From NCBI RefSeq assembly GCF_017654505.1, contig NC_054553.1, positions 4,635,474 through 4,699,473 on the forward strand: DNA of 64,000 bases, read 5' to 3'. A program made the position numbers and the translations under genes. Shown in pieces: positions 46,101 to 59,230 of this stretch. Within the stretch, counting starts at the first letter, position 1, and each line of letters begins with the position of its first letter. The notes under the pieces are model-generated. The model searched no databases, was not told the origin of the DNA, and saw nothing but the letters and a program-made list of their open reading frames with translations. Source of the DNA: Polyodon spathula. Lineage: Eukaryota; Chordata; Actinopteri; Acipenseriformes; Polyodontidae.

Positions 46101-48376
46101 TGATCTGGCTGGGAGACCTCAACTATCGGCTCTCTCTTGCTGATGCAGCGGACGTCAAAAACATGATCTGCCAAAATGAAATAAAGAAGCTACGGGAATT
46201 GGACCAGGTGGGGGGGTTGGGGGGGTGAGAGGAAAACATCCAACTGAGGCAGAGGAGCTGTTGCACTCTTTATACTGTAGTCTAACAGTTTTGAAAACCT
46301 GAAAATCGTCAATTCTGAAAACCTGCAATCTGCTGTGGTGGTGCTTGCATGTGGTACAATATGTTTTCAATACAGTCTATACTGTAAAATTGTTTCTAAA
46401 ATGAATACAGCATATTTATTGCGTACAGCATGAACTGTATTGTTCAAAACCTAGTTTGATGCGTTCAGTTCTTATAGGCTGTAGGACTGTTCTGTGTAGT
46501 TTTAAACAAATGGGAACAAAACCCATGTACTGACCGTTTTTTCATTTTAATTTTAATTTTAGTTGAATATCCAGAGGCAGACAAAGAAAGCTTTTACAGA
46601 TTTCAATGAAGGAGAGATCAATTTCATACCGACGTACAAGTATGACCCCAAAACCGATAGATGGGACTCCAGGTACTGTGTGATCGTTTTTCTCATTTTG
46701 ATGAAAACTGTTGTCATTAATAACCAGGCGATGAAGCCAGTTGTTTATCACTGGGGCAGGTTGGCTGCAGCCTAACCAGTGGGAAAGAAGGAGCACGCAG
46801 CTGTTCATGTCCTGCTTCTCCCAGCAGGTGTCTCGAATAAGCCAGTCTGAATGATTAATCAGTTCTGCATGCTCTGGCTTTGTGTTTTTTTTGTGCGTCA
46901 GTGGGAAGTGCCGTGTCCCTGCCTGGTGTGATCGGATCCTGTGGAGAGGGAGCAGTGTGAAGCAGCTCACCTACAGGAGCCACATGAAGCTACAAACCAG
47001 CGACCACAAGCCTGTCAGCTCCCTCTTCAGTGTGGGGGTAAGGTCTTCATTACAGGAGTTCATATAATGCCTACAGTAAGGGTGTTGGTGGCCCTGGACT
47101 TTTTATTCATAATTCAGTGACCCCCCCCCACCCCCCATTGCATCAGTGCCTTGTGGCGATTGCCTTCCTATCCCCCAGGGGCTCAATAGTAAAAACAGAA
47201 TCCACTCTAGTACTTGCAGATAGGAGCATTGATGCCAGTTTACTGTATAGATGCTTGTGTGGGTCCCTGAATGCTGTCTAACTCACTACTCTGGTTTTAC
47301 CAGTTATGGTTCAACCTATTATTGACACGTTGTTGGTCAATTAGACATTCATCACGGTCTGTGGACAGTCCCTGGGCATTTAGCAGGTGGTTGAAATGAA
47401 AAAACAAAACAATATAAAATGTGGTTTGAATTACTTACAAAGTGGCAGATCTTACTATTGTAATTCCTAAAAAAAATCCCTGCTCTTTCCTTTAATATTT
47501 TTTTTTTTTATTGCATTTAGTTCTGTCAATATGATGGTCCCAGAGTAAACCCCAGCAGGGTTTACAGAGCATTAAAGGGCAGAGCAAATGCATAAACAAC
47601 AATGAAAAAAAAACGGTCTACACAAAAAGCTTTGCAACTTGCAAACCAGCTATTTATTCTCGGAAACCATTGAACAGTCAGATCTCCAAAGGTGGAACTG
47701 ATTGTCGCATTTATTCCTCTATAAATAAATAAATAAGTGGATACATAACACTTTGAATAGTCACATGCAAACCAGTCGGCTCCCAGCATTAAAACTGAGG
47801 GATGAATGAGTTTATTAATATAAAAATACAGGCAGGTCAGCATCTGCCATTAAACCACAGCCTGGTCTCTGCTAAGTATGGCAGTATGTTGGCCACCACA
47901 TCAAACTGCTGCAAACACTGTTACAGGGGATGTTGCTCTAGACCTTATTTCACTGCGTCATTTTGCAAAGCACTTAAAACAAGCTTTAAAAATCTATTAA
48001 CGTTATTGCAAAATGTGCATGTTCTCACCATGGAGTTACATAGATTTTCTTCTGAATGCACAACTACCCTTGAACCCCTTTCTCAAGTATAATCGGTAGG
48101 AATAAGAAAAAAAATTATAAACTGCGTTTCTTTTTAGCACTACTGAATCATGTGTGAGCCATGCTTGGAAACATAAACACAGAAGATACTTGAGCAGTCA
48201 CAATGCTGAAGCCTGTTTTTGTCTTTCTGGCTCTGTGCGGTCACACTGTGTCTCTTTGCCCACAGGTCAAGGTCGTGGATGAGCGACGCTACAAGAAGGT
48301 GTTTGAAGAAATCGTGCGGATGATGGACAGGATGGAAAACGAATTCCTCCCCTCCTTATCCCTCTCCCGGAGAGAG
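37720..48376 (+). CDS. ocrl: Inositol polyphosphate 5-phosphatase OCRL, partial (C-terminus beyond gap)
   Basis: Sixteen coding exons give 1932 nt (644 residues) with no stop: 37720-37779, 39196-39275, 40469-40560, 40926-40964, 41395-41505, 42075-42218, 42744-43020, 43422-43565, 43649-43750, 44087-44201, 45372-45488, 45764-45945, 46096-46207, 46563-46672, 46902-47037 and 48266-48376. OCRL dephosphorylates PI(4,5)P2 at the Golgi, endosomes and cilium; its human loss causes Lowe syndrome. Order: a PH domain, then a Pro/Ala-rich linker in exon 7 that keeps the OCRL block GFEDNFS. The 5-phosphatase domain follows, with [16 protein letters not shown] (Mg-binding Glu), [25 protein letters not shown] and [24 protein letters not shown] and the N-terminal match favour OCRL over INPP5B. 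The ASH and RhoGAP-like domains are not in the window. Intron 1 has U12-type signals; the others are GT-AG. Confidence 0.95.
37780..39195 (+). other. Probable U12-type (minor spliceosome) intron 1 of ocrl, AT-AA ends
   Basis: The donor ATATCCTTT at 37780-37788 is the U12 consensus. TTCCTCAAC at 39176-39184 fits the U12 branch consensus (TTCCTTAAC), with the branch A 12 nt before the intron end, inside the usual 10-16 nt window. Reading phase forces exon 2 to start at GCT GTG AGG GGC (39196), because the preceding in-frame triplet is TAA. The intron therefore ends in AA. The joined protein ([17 protein letters not shown]) aligns with the human OCRL N-terminus (TVEGMEMKGPLREP). Confidence 0.72.
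43068..43128. repeat. (TA)n(CA)n compound microsatellite
   Basis: A TA tract followed by a short CA tract in ocrl intron 7, about 50 bp after the exon 7 donor. Likely polymorphic. Confidence 0.9.
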
Positions 48377-48500
48377 GTAAGTACGTCCGATAAGAAGCAG
48401 CTGCAGCCCTACACAAAACGTGTAGCATTTCCCCAGTAAACCTGGGCCTGGATAAAATGGTAGAAAACAAACAATAAAGTAATAAATGTGTTTTCAATAG

Positions 48501-49000
48501 NNNNNNNNNNNNNNNNNNNNNNNNNNNNNNNNNNNNNNNNNNNNNNNNNNNNNNNNNNNNNNNNNNNNNNNNNNNNNNNNNNNNNNNNNNNNNNNNNNNN
48601 NNNNNNNNNNNNNNNNNNNNNNNNNNNNNNNNNNNNNNNNNNNNNNNNNNNNNNNNNNNNNNNNNNNNNNNNNNNNNNNNNNNNNNNNNNNNNNNNNNNN
48701 NNNNNNNNNNNNNNNNNNNNNNNNNNNNNNNNNNNNNNNNNNNNNNNNNNNNNNNNNNNNNNNNNNNNNNNNNNNNNNNNNNNNNNNNNNNNNNNNNNNN
48801 NNNNNNNNNNNNNNNNNNNNNNNNNNNNNNNNNNNNNNNNNNNNNNNNNNNNNNNNNNNNNNNNNNNNNNNNNNNNNNNNNNNNNNNNNNNNNNNNNNNN
48901 NNNNNNNNNNNNNNNNNNNNNNNNNNNNNNNNNNNNNNNNNNNNNNNNNNNNNNNNNNNNNNNNNNNNNNNNNNNNNNNNNNNNNNNNNNNNNNNNNNNN
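48501..49000. other. Assembly gap of exactly 500 N
   Basis: The round length suggests a placeholder of unknown true size. It lies 125 bp after ocrl exon 16, and no later ocrl exon was found to its right. Features should not be joined across it. Confidence 0.95.
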
Positions 49001-49439
49001 CTGTGAATATTGATTTCTCTTGAATAAAACAAAGGAGGATATTATCTGAAATGGTGTTCACGGTGTTTTTTTTTTTTTTTTTAAAGGTTGATAAGAAAAG
49101 CAATATTACTAAAAAAAAAAAAAAAAAAAAAAAATCTACATCCCTTGATGTGTAAAGCAGGGTTGATTTCCGTGACAGACGCAAGCCACAATGCGCGTGG
49201 TCTGGAAACAGCCTGTTGCAGCCACTTCCATCCAAGTGTCTCTGGAATGAACTGTCTGCTCAAATGTCGATTAGAGGAAATGTTTCTTCATCCCTGCTGT
49301 GTCTCAAGCAACATAAATATGGCTAAATAGAATAAACTAAAACATTCCTTGCGGAAGTGAAACCTTTAACCTCAGGTGTGGTTGTTTGTTATTGCATCGG
49401 CTCATGAAAGGCCATCAAGCATTTTGTCTCGTGCAGTCC

Positions 49440-49560
49440 GGGTCAAAGTGCGTCAACCCACATCCTTAGGTGGGTCACTGGGACCTGGGATTGTGACCCG
49501 GTTAGCCAGGACCCGGGTCCGAACACAGGTAGGAATGCCAGTGTGAAAGGGGCTTTAGAT
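49440..49560. repeat. Unclassified interspersed repeat fragment
   Basis: The block has GGGTCAAAGTGCG, TGACCCGG, ACCCGGGTCCGAACAC and GTGTGAAAGGGGC, a combination typical of short non-autonomous DNA elements in fish. Ends and family were not determined. Confidence 0.35.
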
Positions 49561-50894
49561 GGATGCTGTGCAACCCATACCCAATCGTATTCAGTGTAAC
49601 ACTGGCAACAGCACTGTACTAGGGTAACCCTTATAGTGGTTATAACGATACGCAACTATAGTGTTTTGATTACTATGAATCTTCCCAACACCTACATTTT
49701 AGCAATAAGCCTTGAAAGATCATTTCTTAAGGGCAGAGGGTGGAATGTATTCTCTATCTCCACCTGGTGCTGTGAAACTGTCAACAACGTGTCATTAAAA
49801 GTTTGGTACCTAGTAAGGGTGTTGAAAGCGTTAGAAATTGTGAAATAAGCATGCAAAAAGGAGGTGTAAATGAATGCCAGATGTGACGTCGTTTCTGTGA
49901 TCTCGACATCTGCACTGAGACCCACCATGATGTCGTTTTATACATCCATCTGCTCTACGTACTGTGCTGCACACCACAATGGACGTGTCTTTGGTTCGCT
50001 TGTGGCTGAGCTGCAGTGGAAGCTGTAGTTTTTGGCTGGAGGCTTCATGTATTCCATTGTGTCTCACAGCTCCCATGTGTTTATAAGATAGTAAATGAGC
50101 CATGAGAAATAGTGGAGCAGCACACTATACTGCTGGGAATGTGAGAGTGTGAGGCGTTTAACCAGTAGCTTAGTAGCTTGGCCATAAGGCTGTTTGTTTG
50201 TTTTTTTACTTTGCGTTACCTTTAAATAACACTCTTGGCACAAAGTGAGTGATGACAACGTGCCAGCAGCACTTTGGACTTCAGTAACTCAGCACTGCAC
50301 TGCTGCCTTTAAAAAGGGTCTCTCCGCAAGCATATATATTAAGTCAAAAGCGCATTAAACATTGCATTAGGATTTGACCTGCATGTTTACAATAACATAT
50401 TAAAAAGTCTAGAAAAGGCATTGCAATATTAGTGTATCAGCTTGCATTTCTCTGCATGGTACTGTAGCTACAATGCTATGTTTTTTTTTTAAAGAAATAC
50501 GGTACTTATTAACTTTAGTCGCAGATCTTTTTTGAATTGCCTCACAAAAGCAAAACAGCGGAAAAAAGGAATTGACTTGTCTTTATACGCCTTGTATACT
50601 GTAAATCCAAATTGTATCAACAAGCTTGAGTTTTCCTTGGCGTGCAGCCCCACAGAAACACATCAGTGGATGTCGGCGGACCTCAAAAACCAGACCTAGT
50701 CATAGTTGGTTTGCCCCTCAGAGAATATCAAGTGCTGCTGGGTGGGGAAGAGGGAGAAGGGGGTGTGGCACTATTGCTTTTATTTCAGAACCAATACCAC
50801 AACTTGATGTTAGGGGGCACTGGTCTGTAACATGTAACAGGCAGTGCTGTGTGATACACTGCCGTTATGGATTCTGTCCCCTGTTGGTGAGGTT

Positions 50895-51010
50895 AAAACC
50901 ACGACGGCAGAGGAGCACGGCTGTTTTGCATTGTGGTTAAGACGCTCGCTTGTGGTGAGCGGGTTCGCAGGTTTGTGCCCACCCTCCGTCCCTTTTGCAT
51001 CCACATGACC
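50895..51010 (+). mobile_element. Possible tRNA-derived SINE fragment
   Basis: TGGTTAAGACGCTCGCTTGTGG resembles a pol III A box and following arm. About 25 nt on, GGTTCGCAGGTTTGTGCCC resembles a degraded B box and T arm. No intact tRNA fold or tail was seen, so a decayed SINE head is more likely than a tRNA gene. Confidence 0.4.
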
Positions 51011-54000
51011 TGCTAAAAACGAATAGCTAAATCACAGGACCCTGGCTAATACTTACACACAATTCCTTGAATGGGGGCAGGATGTCCTTAATACTGAAGT
51101 GTTGTGTCTGATTGGATCCCATTAACAACCTCCTGCTTGGCTCTACTGGACGTCACTCTTTCAATGTATTTTTTTTTAAATCAGATTTAATCTTACTACA
51201 GTGCTCAAGATCCTACAGCCAAAATACACAATCCGCTGCGATTTTGTGCAAGCGCTTTGCTATTGTCCTTATCAGAACACTTTTGCACCTCTGATAACTG
51301 TTTGTTATTTATCTGACGTGCGACTGGCCACGTTTGGTTTGGTTCACAGCCAGGCAGCAGGTGATGTGACCCCCTAAACCTGCCCTGTGACCCTGCATGT
51401 GTTTAGCTGGCATTACAGCTGCCCTGGAAATAGAGCGTGGCTCGGCAGAGTCACAGAGAAAGGCTTTCAGTTTTCACAGTTGAACATTAAACTTGCACTC
51501 AGCAAGGCTGCATTACACAATGGAAAAGGCAGTAACTCTGTCATCATATTTCATTCTGATACAACCAGCCTGTTGGGTTCACATCAGGACAAGGATGAGC
51601 AGCAAACTGTCCCGTTGATCCTCTTTGCAGCCACCTGCATTCCACACTCTGACACCAGCTCTCACTGGACTCCACAATGTCTCCTCTCCTATCTCCACCC
51701 CTCAATGACTGACGTCCCGTCACAACCTTGAGACTGAGATCAGAACCATTCTAAGCTCAGGTAGGCAGCTCAGAACCTGAGGTGAGAGTTCGCTTGAGTG
51801 AGTGGAGCTCGGATACTGTAGCTCTGGTGAGCGCCAAGCTTAGGTCAACATATCCAGTCTTCCGCGCTAAACCACTGTAACATTCAATCAAATCCCTGAT
51901 GGATTTCACACTCTGATTTTGGCTCTTTCCTTCTCTCAAAACAAGACGATCTGCCAAAAAGCAAGCTTACTGCCCATGAATGAAGTGTGTCTGTGTGGGG
52001 TGTAAGTAACTGTGTAAAGAGATAAGACTCCGAATGCCTTCCACCGGATAAGAGAGCTCATTTTTTTTGGCTTAATAGATGCTTTCTTTCTGATGTGGTA
52101 GCTGATTCTTTGCCTTCTGGGGATACACACAGTATTGTGGCATTAACTAGATGGCTTCACTGCTTGATAACAAATCTTAGGAAAGCAAAATTCTGATTTG
52201 GAGTGTGGCAACCCCCTAGAACGCAGGTAGAACTTCCTTGGGTTTCATTAGCAGTGCTCCCTCCCAGGTACATTCGTTTTCTGTTTTGTACGAAACAGAT
52301 TAGAAACATTTTCTCCACTAGCAGTTCTTTAGGTAAATAGATGACTTATTAAACTTTGTTTCTGGAAGGCCAAGTTGCAGCATACCATGGCACAAAGCTA
52401 TATACCGCTATAGAATTTACTCTTGTGTAGTTATTATTTTAACTGCCCTTTATTATGACGTCTTGCAAAAAAATGTTTAAAAAAAGGCTAATTGCATTAC
52501 TTTTAGAAAGGATTTGAAATAACTGTGATTGTGGTGATGTGTTCATTGTCTGAACTGCTGTACAAGAATTCAGAGTGCTGCCCTTCAAGTTTCCCAGTGC
52601 ATTTGTACATGCTCTATGAGACAGAAGGGCTCCATTGTAATTATTCAATGCTGTCTCTTGAGATATTAATGGGCATCTGATAATAATTTTCTTATCAGGA
52701 CCTCTGTTGATGGCTCCCATTCAGAGAGGCCTCTGCCCTTTAATGCAGGCCAATTTTACTGCTTCACTTCTGCTGCTAGTCTCAATTATAGGTCAAGTGT
52801 CGCCATGGCAACATCATCTTCATCTTAGTTACCGGTTCATTCTTTCCCAGGGTGTTATCTTTAGTCTTTTTTTCCCCCAAAAAAGTCTGCAAGCACTGTA
52901 TACCATTGAAATTGCGATCAGTGGCAGGAAGTGTTCTTATTTTGTGCTATAATGTTACTGGTGAGATTTTCCAGCAATGTCATTCTTGTTAACACACACA
53001 TATTTGTTTATAGTGTTTAAACATTAAGGGGACATGGTCTATGTCTTTATAGGGTGGGTTTATCACATTTGTTTGACCAATAATGAGTCCACATGCATAC
53101 ACAAAAACAATGCCTGAATAATTCCATAAGCTCTAGGTTATTACCTATAGCCTAGAATATTTATTTGAAGTTTGATGGTATTGTCCATTAGTAGATGACC
53201 TCAGGGTGCTACAGTGTGTTACTTTTGAGTGTGAAAAAACAGGGTTTTCCTACAGAAACTGGACACCTGTATAAACTCAGACTGGATATTACACACATTA
53301 GATGCTGAAACAGCCAAAGAAAAGCTGTATTACATTAAAACAACTCTCAATGAGAGAACCTGTTCTGCTGCCGCTGTTTCTCCAATGTTTTTGTTCTTCT
53401 TTCTTTTTAACATGACAATACATGCCACATGAAATAATGTAAAAACACACTGACTTTGCATCCATGAATAGAACTCTAATGAGAAATGCCTACAGCACAA
53501 AGGTTTGGGAAAGTGCTTAATCTGTAGCCTAGGTGCTGAGTGTGGGAGAAATTCTTTGAAAGTCCTGGAAGAGCAGTGGCTGCCTTTTAAATATTGTTAT
53601 TACTTCCTGATGCAGGTTCTTGTAAAACAATAAATATCTGATTCTCTGGGCTGTGGACTGGAGATAGAAAGAGGCTGAGAAGCAAGATGCTTTGCGTTGG
53701 GCAGTCTGTGAAATTCCTAGTTAACCCATGGTTAGCAATGCTACAGAACCTAATGAAGCTTGTACTATTAAGAATGAAAGATTTGAATGGCCAACTAGAT
53801 TCAACAGTCCAAATGGATTCCAAATGGATTGTTTTGAGATGTATTTGTGGGAAACTATATTGGCATATAGTTGAATGAATGTTTAATAAAGGGTCGTCCC
53901 CCCCCCCCCTCCCCCCGTAGCATTAATTTACTGAAAAGAGCACACAACATAATGAAACACTTGGTAAGCTGAAAATTGAAGAACAAAAGGATTTACTTTG

Positions 54001-55980
54001 AATCCAAAGCTAATTTAAAGTACTGTGTTGTTTGATTGATTATTATTATTTGAACTTTTGCATTGACTCTTAAAAAGCAATTAAAATAAAAAGCAATTTA
54101 GTTAGCTAAATTAATGCTAGTCACAAAAATGTCTGGATTAATTTAATACAGAAATAAATAACTGTAAAGAATGCATTATGAATGGTGCGGACACAATGAT
54201 TCATAAACCTGTCTTCACATGATTGGCTCACCTGTCTTCACAGTATTGGCTTCCTGGATATTAGTTACCCTACTCACTTTAGATAAAGGGATGTGTCCAG
54301 CCCCTAAGTACAAATTTCTGACTTGAAAGACAAACTGCATAACTGGTGTGCATCGACTCGTGAAGTTGTCCTTGTCTCTTCAGCTATTGACTCTTCAAGA
54401 GGAAGTCTCTGGACTCAAAACAGTGGCCCCTTCACTTCTCTGTCAATAAAACAGCTGCTCAAGATTGTTTTTATTAGCAGCAAATTGTTTCTTTAAACAT
54501 TTTTGGGTTTACCTAAATGACCTTGATTGTGATCCATCATGACTGCTATCAGTGGCAGGATGTTTAATTTTCACTTATCGGTTTTAATCTCCCCTTTCCT
54601 CTTAGAGCAGTGAAAACAACATATGCTTTGCTTGTGTATCAACTTCTTATATCCACTGATAAGTCTGGAGGTCACACAAGCCAAATGAAACCACTTGATA
54701 AGGCTGGCAGACAAGCATTATTAGGGGAGGGGGTTGTGCATAACGTCTCAAATACCTAGAGATGACCTGACCACTGTCAAACAAGACCAGCTTTGTTCTG
54801 CTGGCAATACAAATGTCAGGAAGCCAACTACCGGCTGTGATCTCTGTGGTAGGCAGGTTGATGTGACATTTACCTGGTAAGTACCTGCCTCCAAGCCTTT
54901 TTGCTTTAACAATAGAACATTCTGAAACAATTGTGTGGTAATGGAATTAGAATGTGTAGAACGTGTTTTATTTTTTTTGGTTATGTCCTCAAAACTACTC
55001 TTGTGCCTAAATAAGTTTCAGTTAAACTCAACAACAATACTGGGAGTATGCATGATTAATCTAAGTGTGTGCCCCTAGTTATACTATATGCATCACGTAC
55101 CTGTTGCACACAGTTAAAAAAAACGAAATTAAACAACAGATTATGTCCTATTGTTACTGTTTAAAAGGTGGGTGCATTTCGATCAATTCAAGTGACTCTC
55201 TTGTTCATTTCTATTCAGTTTTTTTAAATGCCATCTCTTTCCTCTGTACCATTTTTGTTTCTCAATATGTTTTGCTATGGCAGCAGATTAAAACGGCCTA
55301 GTCCATTTACAATGTCACCGGATCCCCTAGAGTGCTGTTTACTGTGAAAAGTGGAACAATAACATTTGCAACCTTTTTACTGCCTCTCGTCTTTCCCCGC
55401 CCGGCAGCCAGCACACACATCTCCACTGCTCAGATAATGCCAAAGCAATGCTACAGCCAGCTGCACGTACAGTATCGCTGTGTGACGACAGCCTCTCTTC
55501 AGGGTAGAAAGCAATCTGTTTCCTTAGCATTAACACTTCTTAAAGGCATTAAGGGTGGTCTCTTTCCACACTGGAAAACAAAGATTCTGGAATGTAATGT
55601 TAGGAAAGGTATTATCTGAATTAAACAATGTAATCTTTCAATGCAAGCTCAAGTAAACATCTTGTATTTTCCATTTCTGTTTTTGGAAGCAATTAATGGA
55701 AGGTCAGGTATGTGGTAAAGCAGAGGTCCACCGGGACGGTCCATTATCTTGCAGAGGGCGGTCCGGAGGTAAAGATCAATGTACAGTTCAAGGACTGAGG
55801 CCTACTTTCCTGTTAGATGGCCAAGGAGAGTTTTTGTAAAATATATAACAAAAATAAAATTGAAACACAAAGGGAGGACAGGGCTGGTGAGATTCTTAAT
55901 TTCAGAGCTTCTCGTTAATCTTGTTTGTACTTTTCACATTGACGAAGTTTCTGTACTCTTTAAATCTTAAAAACCTAAAA
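51011..55980. other. Region right of the gap without recognised gene
   Basis: I read both strands for the expected ocrl ASH and RhoGAP-domain exons, and for neighbouring genes, and recognised none. The open frames are short and have no similarity I can name. A C tract lies at 53898-53908. The region could be a very large ocrl intron or true intergenic DNA. Confidence 0.4.
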
Positions 55981-55984
55981 AGAA

Positions 55985-56068
55985 AACACGAAGCACTTCT
56001 GAAGAGTTTTCTTAAACTTTTCAGAGAAAGTCTCACCCCTCTCTAACCCGGTATCTGGCCGTGCTTTA
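55985..56068 (+). repeat. Repeat copy A, inverted partner of 60547-60684
   Basis: The block running from CACGAAGCACTTCTGAAGAG through TTTTCTTAAACTTTTCAGAG to CACCCCTCTCTA is present in reverse complement about 4.5 kb downstream. This copy lacks about 55 bp present in the partner, between CTGAAGAG and TTTTCTTAAAC. It is probably an interspersed element of unknown class. Confidence 0.7.
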
Positions 56069-56214
56069 AAACCCCTGTGGTCCTGTGTTGCCGGATTATA
56101 TGATTGGAGTATGTTTTATTGTAACAGCAAATATTGTCTAAGAAGACGTAGATCAGCCTATGGATTTAACCCCCCATGCATTTATTCTATGATACTTTCA
56201 GATGAATCTTTAAG

Positions 56215-56295
56215 TTAATCAATCAATCAATCAATCAGATATATTTTCTATAGCACCTTTTAATGGCAAAGCTATCTCAAAGCGCTTCACTGTCA
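56215..56295 (-). mobile_element. LINE 3' tail, probably L2-like, with (TGAT)n end
   Basis: On the minus strand the sequence runs GTGAAGCGCTTTGAGATAGC, then AAAAGGTGCTATAGAAAATA, and ends in (TGAT)n, seen on the plus strand as AATCAATC at 56217-56236. This is the usual 3' end of vertebrate L2-type LINEs. Only the tail is recognised; the coding part is absent. Confidence 0.6.
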
Positions 56296-59230
56296 AATAG
56301 TTTTAAAAAAAGACAAAAAAAAAACAAAAAAAAACTATGAAACAAGACCAAACAATAAAGGAATACATTTATAATTACAAATGCATTGATCCTTCATTTG
56401 CTAACAATTTGATAATGCCCACATTTTGTTAGGTCACTGCTTGGCTGTGTTGACAGTAAATGACATGCACTTTGATTTATCAATACGCTACCCCTCAATG
56501 TTGCACAACAGTTTGTAAGTCAGGTATCCTTATACAAAGTGAGCTCTCCCAATTTGTATTACCTATTGGGAGAGACTGTAGAAAGCAATCTTGTATGACA
56601 TGGTGTACTTTGCTTATTGCCCCTGTAGAAAGGTGAGGAGCCCAGCTGTTATTTTGCACAGCTTGTTTGATGGTGATGATTTGTGAAAGCATTCTTACTT
56701 TCAAGTTTCCATGCATACTGTCAAAGAAAAGGCTGCATCATCTCAGGATCAAAGGGGAAAACACTTAGAGTGTGTATGAAGATTGTGGCTGAAATTGTAA
56801 TGACTGAGGAAAAGAAGCCAATAATGTACACAGGAGAGAACGCTGCTAGAATGGAACAAGCAATACTGGTCAAATAAATAGAAGTTTGATGTCTACACTA
56901 GAATGGAACAGCTCACCAAAAATGACCATTTATTACTCAGTACTGATTGAAGAATCTACATTTCATAACAATCTTCCAGCCTGAATATTTACATTATATC
57001 TACCCTGGCTAAAACCAATGGCTACAGATTGACTGATAACTGTGTAGAGTTGAATAAAAGTGTGGCTTTCCTGAGAGAATCTGCTTCTCCTCTTCAAGTG
57101 TTCCGGATCAATGGTGGCACACCAATGACATTCAAATGGGACTTGTCCTCATTGAGTAGCTTCTGTACTTACTTTTCTGTTCTGCCGTGTCCTCTGTACT
57201 AATTCATTTTAGGGGGATGTCAATACCCAGGTGCTAATGCCCATGGTTCCTCTTTAGCAGTCCTTGCCTTACAAACATTTACCATGATAAAAGCATAACA
57301 GCATTAATGAAGGCATGGCATGCATAAGCAAGCATGGTAAGGCACAGAGAGCTACTGCAGTGCATTGTAAGTCATAATAAATGTGTAGGAAAACATAAGC
57401 GATATTTCTAGACTTATATAAGGTTTTTTGAGATATATAACCCCACTGCTATTCAATTAGAATTCCTAAATTAAAAAGCACGATAAACTTCTGAATTGAA
57501 ATATGCCGGAATATTGTTGTAAAACAGGATTGATTCCCGCCGTTGAAAAATCCAAGTAGTGTATTCTAAAGCACTTGCTTACAATATCTGGAAAACTAAC
57601 TAAGATATTTGTCTATATGTTTGCCTACTTTCTCTTAGTTTTAGCTACGCTTATGGGTAGTTATGGCTGGAAAACTCATATATTGCTCACATTGCAACCT
57701 AGAGGGTACCCCAGGGCCAGGCTGGATTATACACCTGGTCCAAGTCTGATAGATTAACCTCAGGTCCCAGCGGTATGCAGCGGCTGCGATGGGGTCCAGG
57801 GCGACACCTGTCTCTTGTCAAGCTGTTGCAGAGCAACAGCTCTGTTTGCTTAAGAAGAGGCCTGTGAAGTCTCCAGTATGGGGCTAAGGGTGATGCTGTA
57901 AAGGGCACATTTCAGTGTTTTATGAGTGCTGAGGCAGCTTCTCAGGGGCACTTGAACTTTAACAGGTCACCCAAAGAGTGCTATTTGACCCCTGACACCC
58001 ATAAACTTCTACCACCCATTGCCGTTACTGAATGAGCATGGGTGCTGTGCAGATAGTATATCATCTACGATGTACTGGTAAAGCATTGGGTACACAAGCT
58101 TATTCACATGGCTTATCCATTGTTGTACTGGGTAGGTGATTAGTGGTGTGCCAGTTATTTTAAAACATTTTAAAACTGTACTCTTCCATGTGGGGTTGCT
58201 GTTGTGTGGTGTCCACAATGTGTTTCCACATGTGTCAAACGTTTGCTTGCCTCTAATTACCTGCAGTAATGTGTCCCAGCCTGATCGGATAAACCCTTTT
58301 CAAAATGCATTTTTAAATAAATAAATCATTTAAAATGAAGAGGCAAGACCAACCTGTCCCCAATCTGTGAGGTCAAGGGAACGTTGAGAAAAAAAGTTAC
58401 CCTGAGTTGGCTCTTTGTCAAAGTTTTCCATATGGGACAGAGTCTGGAAAACTTCAATAGATAGGGCAATGGCTACTCTCTGGAGCCATACTGATTCACG
58501 TTACTCCAGGGAGCTTTAGAGAATTGCTTTTTTTGCACTTTCCATTTTCCTTTTCTAAGATAATATGCAAATGACACTATTTTTCATCTTAATTTAAATA
58601 ACGGTCTGTTCCTGAACTTCTCAGATTGCTAACCCACCATTTAGAAATACAAATGAAAGGCTAGGATTAGATAGTTGGAAAAGATTCATTGTGTCCTTTT
58701 CTTTAAACCTGAAGTCTCTGTGACTCGTGACTGCGGTGTGGGAGTCAATGATCATTCTCATTCTCCTGCACAATTTAAAACTAGAACCGGGGAGAAGAAC
58801 CTTCTGGCTCTGGCTTTCCTCCCTTAATTATCAATGGGCTGTGAAGCCTTTCACCCCATGAGTCACGGGTTCAACCCGAGCGAAGATCAGCGGTGACAGA
58901 GCGGCACTCCTGTCTGTGAGCAGCAGCGGGGAGCCCTGTAGAGGGCGTGCATGTGGCGCGGCTCATTGTGTCTACCTGTCAAGTGCAAGATCAGATGTGA
59001 CACTCACTAGCATGTTTGTTGACAGTCCCCCCTGAGAGTCTGAGCACCAGAGTGGCAAGTTGGTTAACCTCCCACCCTTTTCTCCCCAGGTGCTGTCTGA
59101 CCCAACTGACTAGGATAGGAGCCCTGTAAGCTTCTTCAGGAAAATATATTGTTATCCCATTGAAAGCATATAATAATGACAAGTGCTACCCTGCATGGAA
59201 ACAGGGTCAAATGATCTCACTTGGGGCCCA
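56296..59230. other. Region without recognised gene
   Basis: No exon was recognised on either strand. A partial CTCF-like match (CCTGTAGAGGGCGT, 12 of 14) is at 58935-58948. A GC-richer patch at about 58850-58980 contains GGGTTCAACCCG, which resembles a pol III B box without the rest of a tRNA. Confidence 0.35.

Noticed and set aside
48267..49235. Long minus-strand frame crossing the N gap
   Set aside because: Most of it is unknown bases. The remainder is antisense to ocrl exon 16 and a T tract.
50930..51000. Possible tRNA gene
   Set aside because: A-box-like and B-box-like segments are present, but no full cloverleaf or intact anticodon arm could be drawn. It is listed only as a possible SINE fragment.
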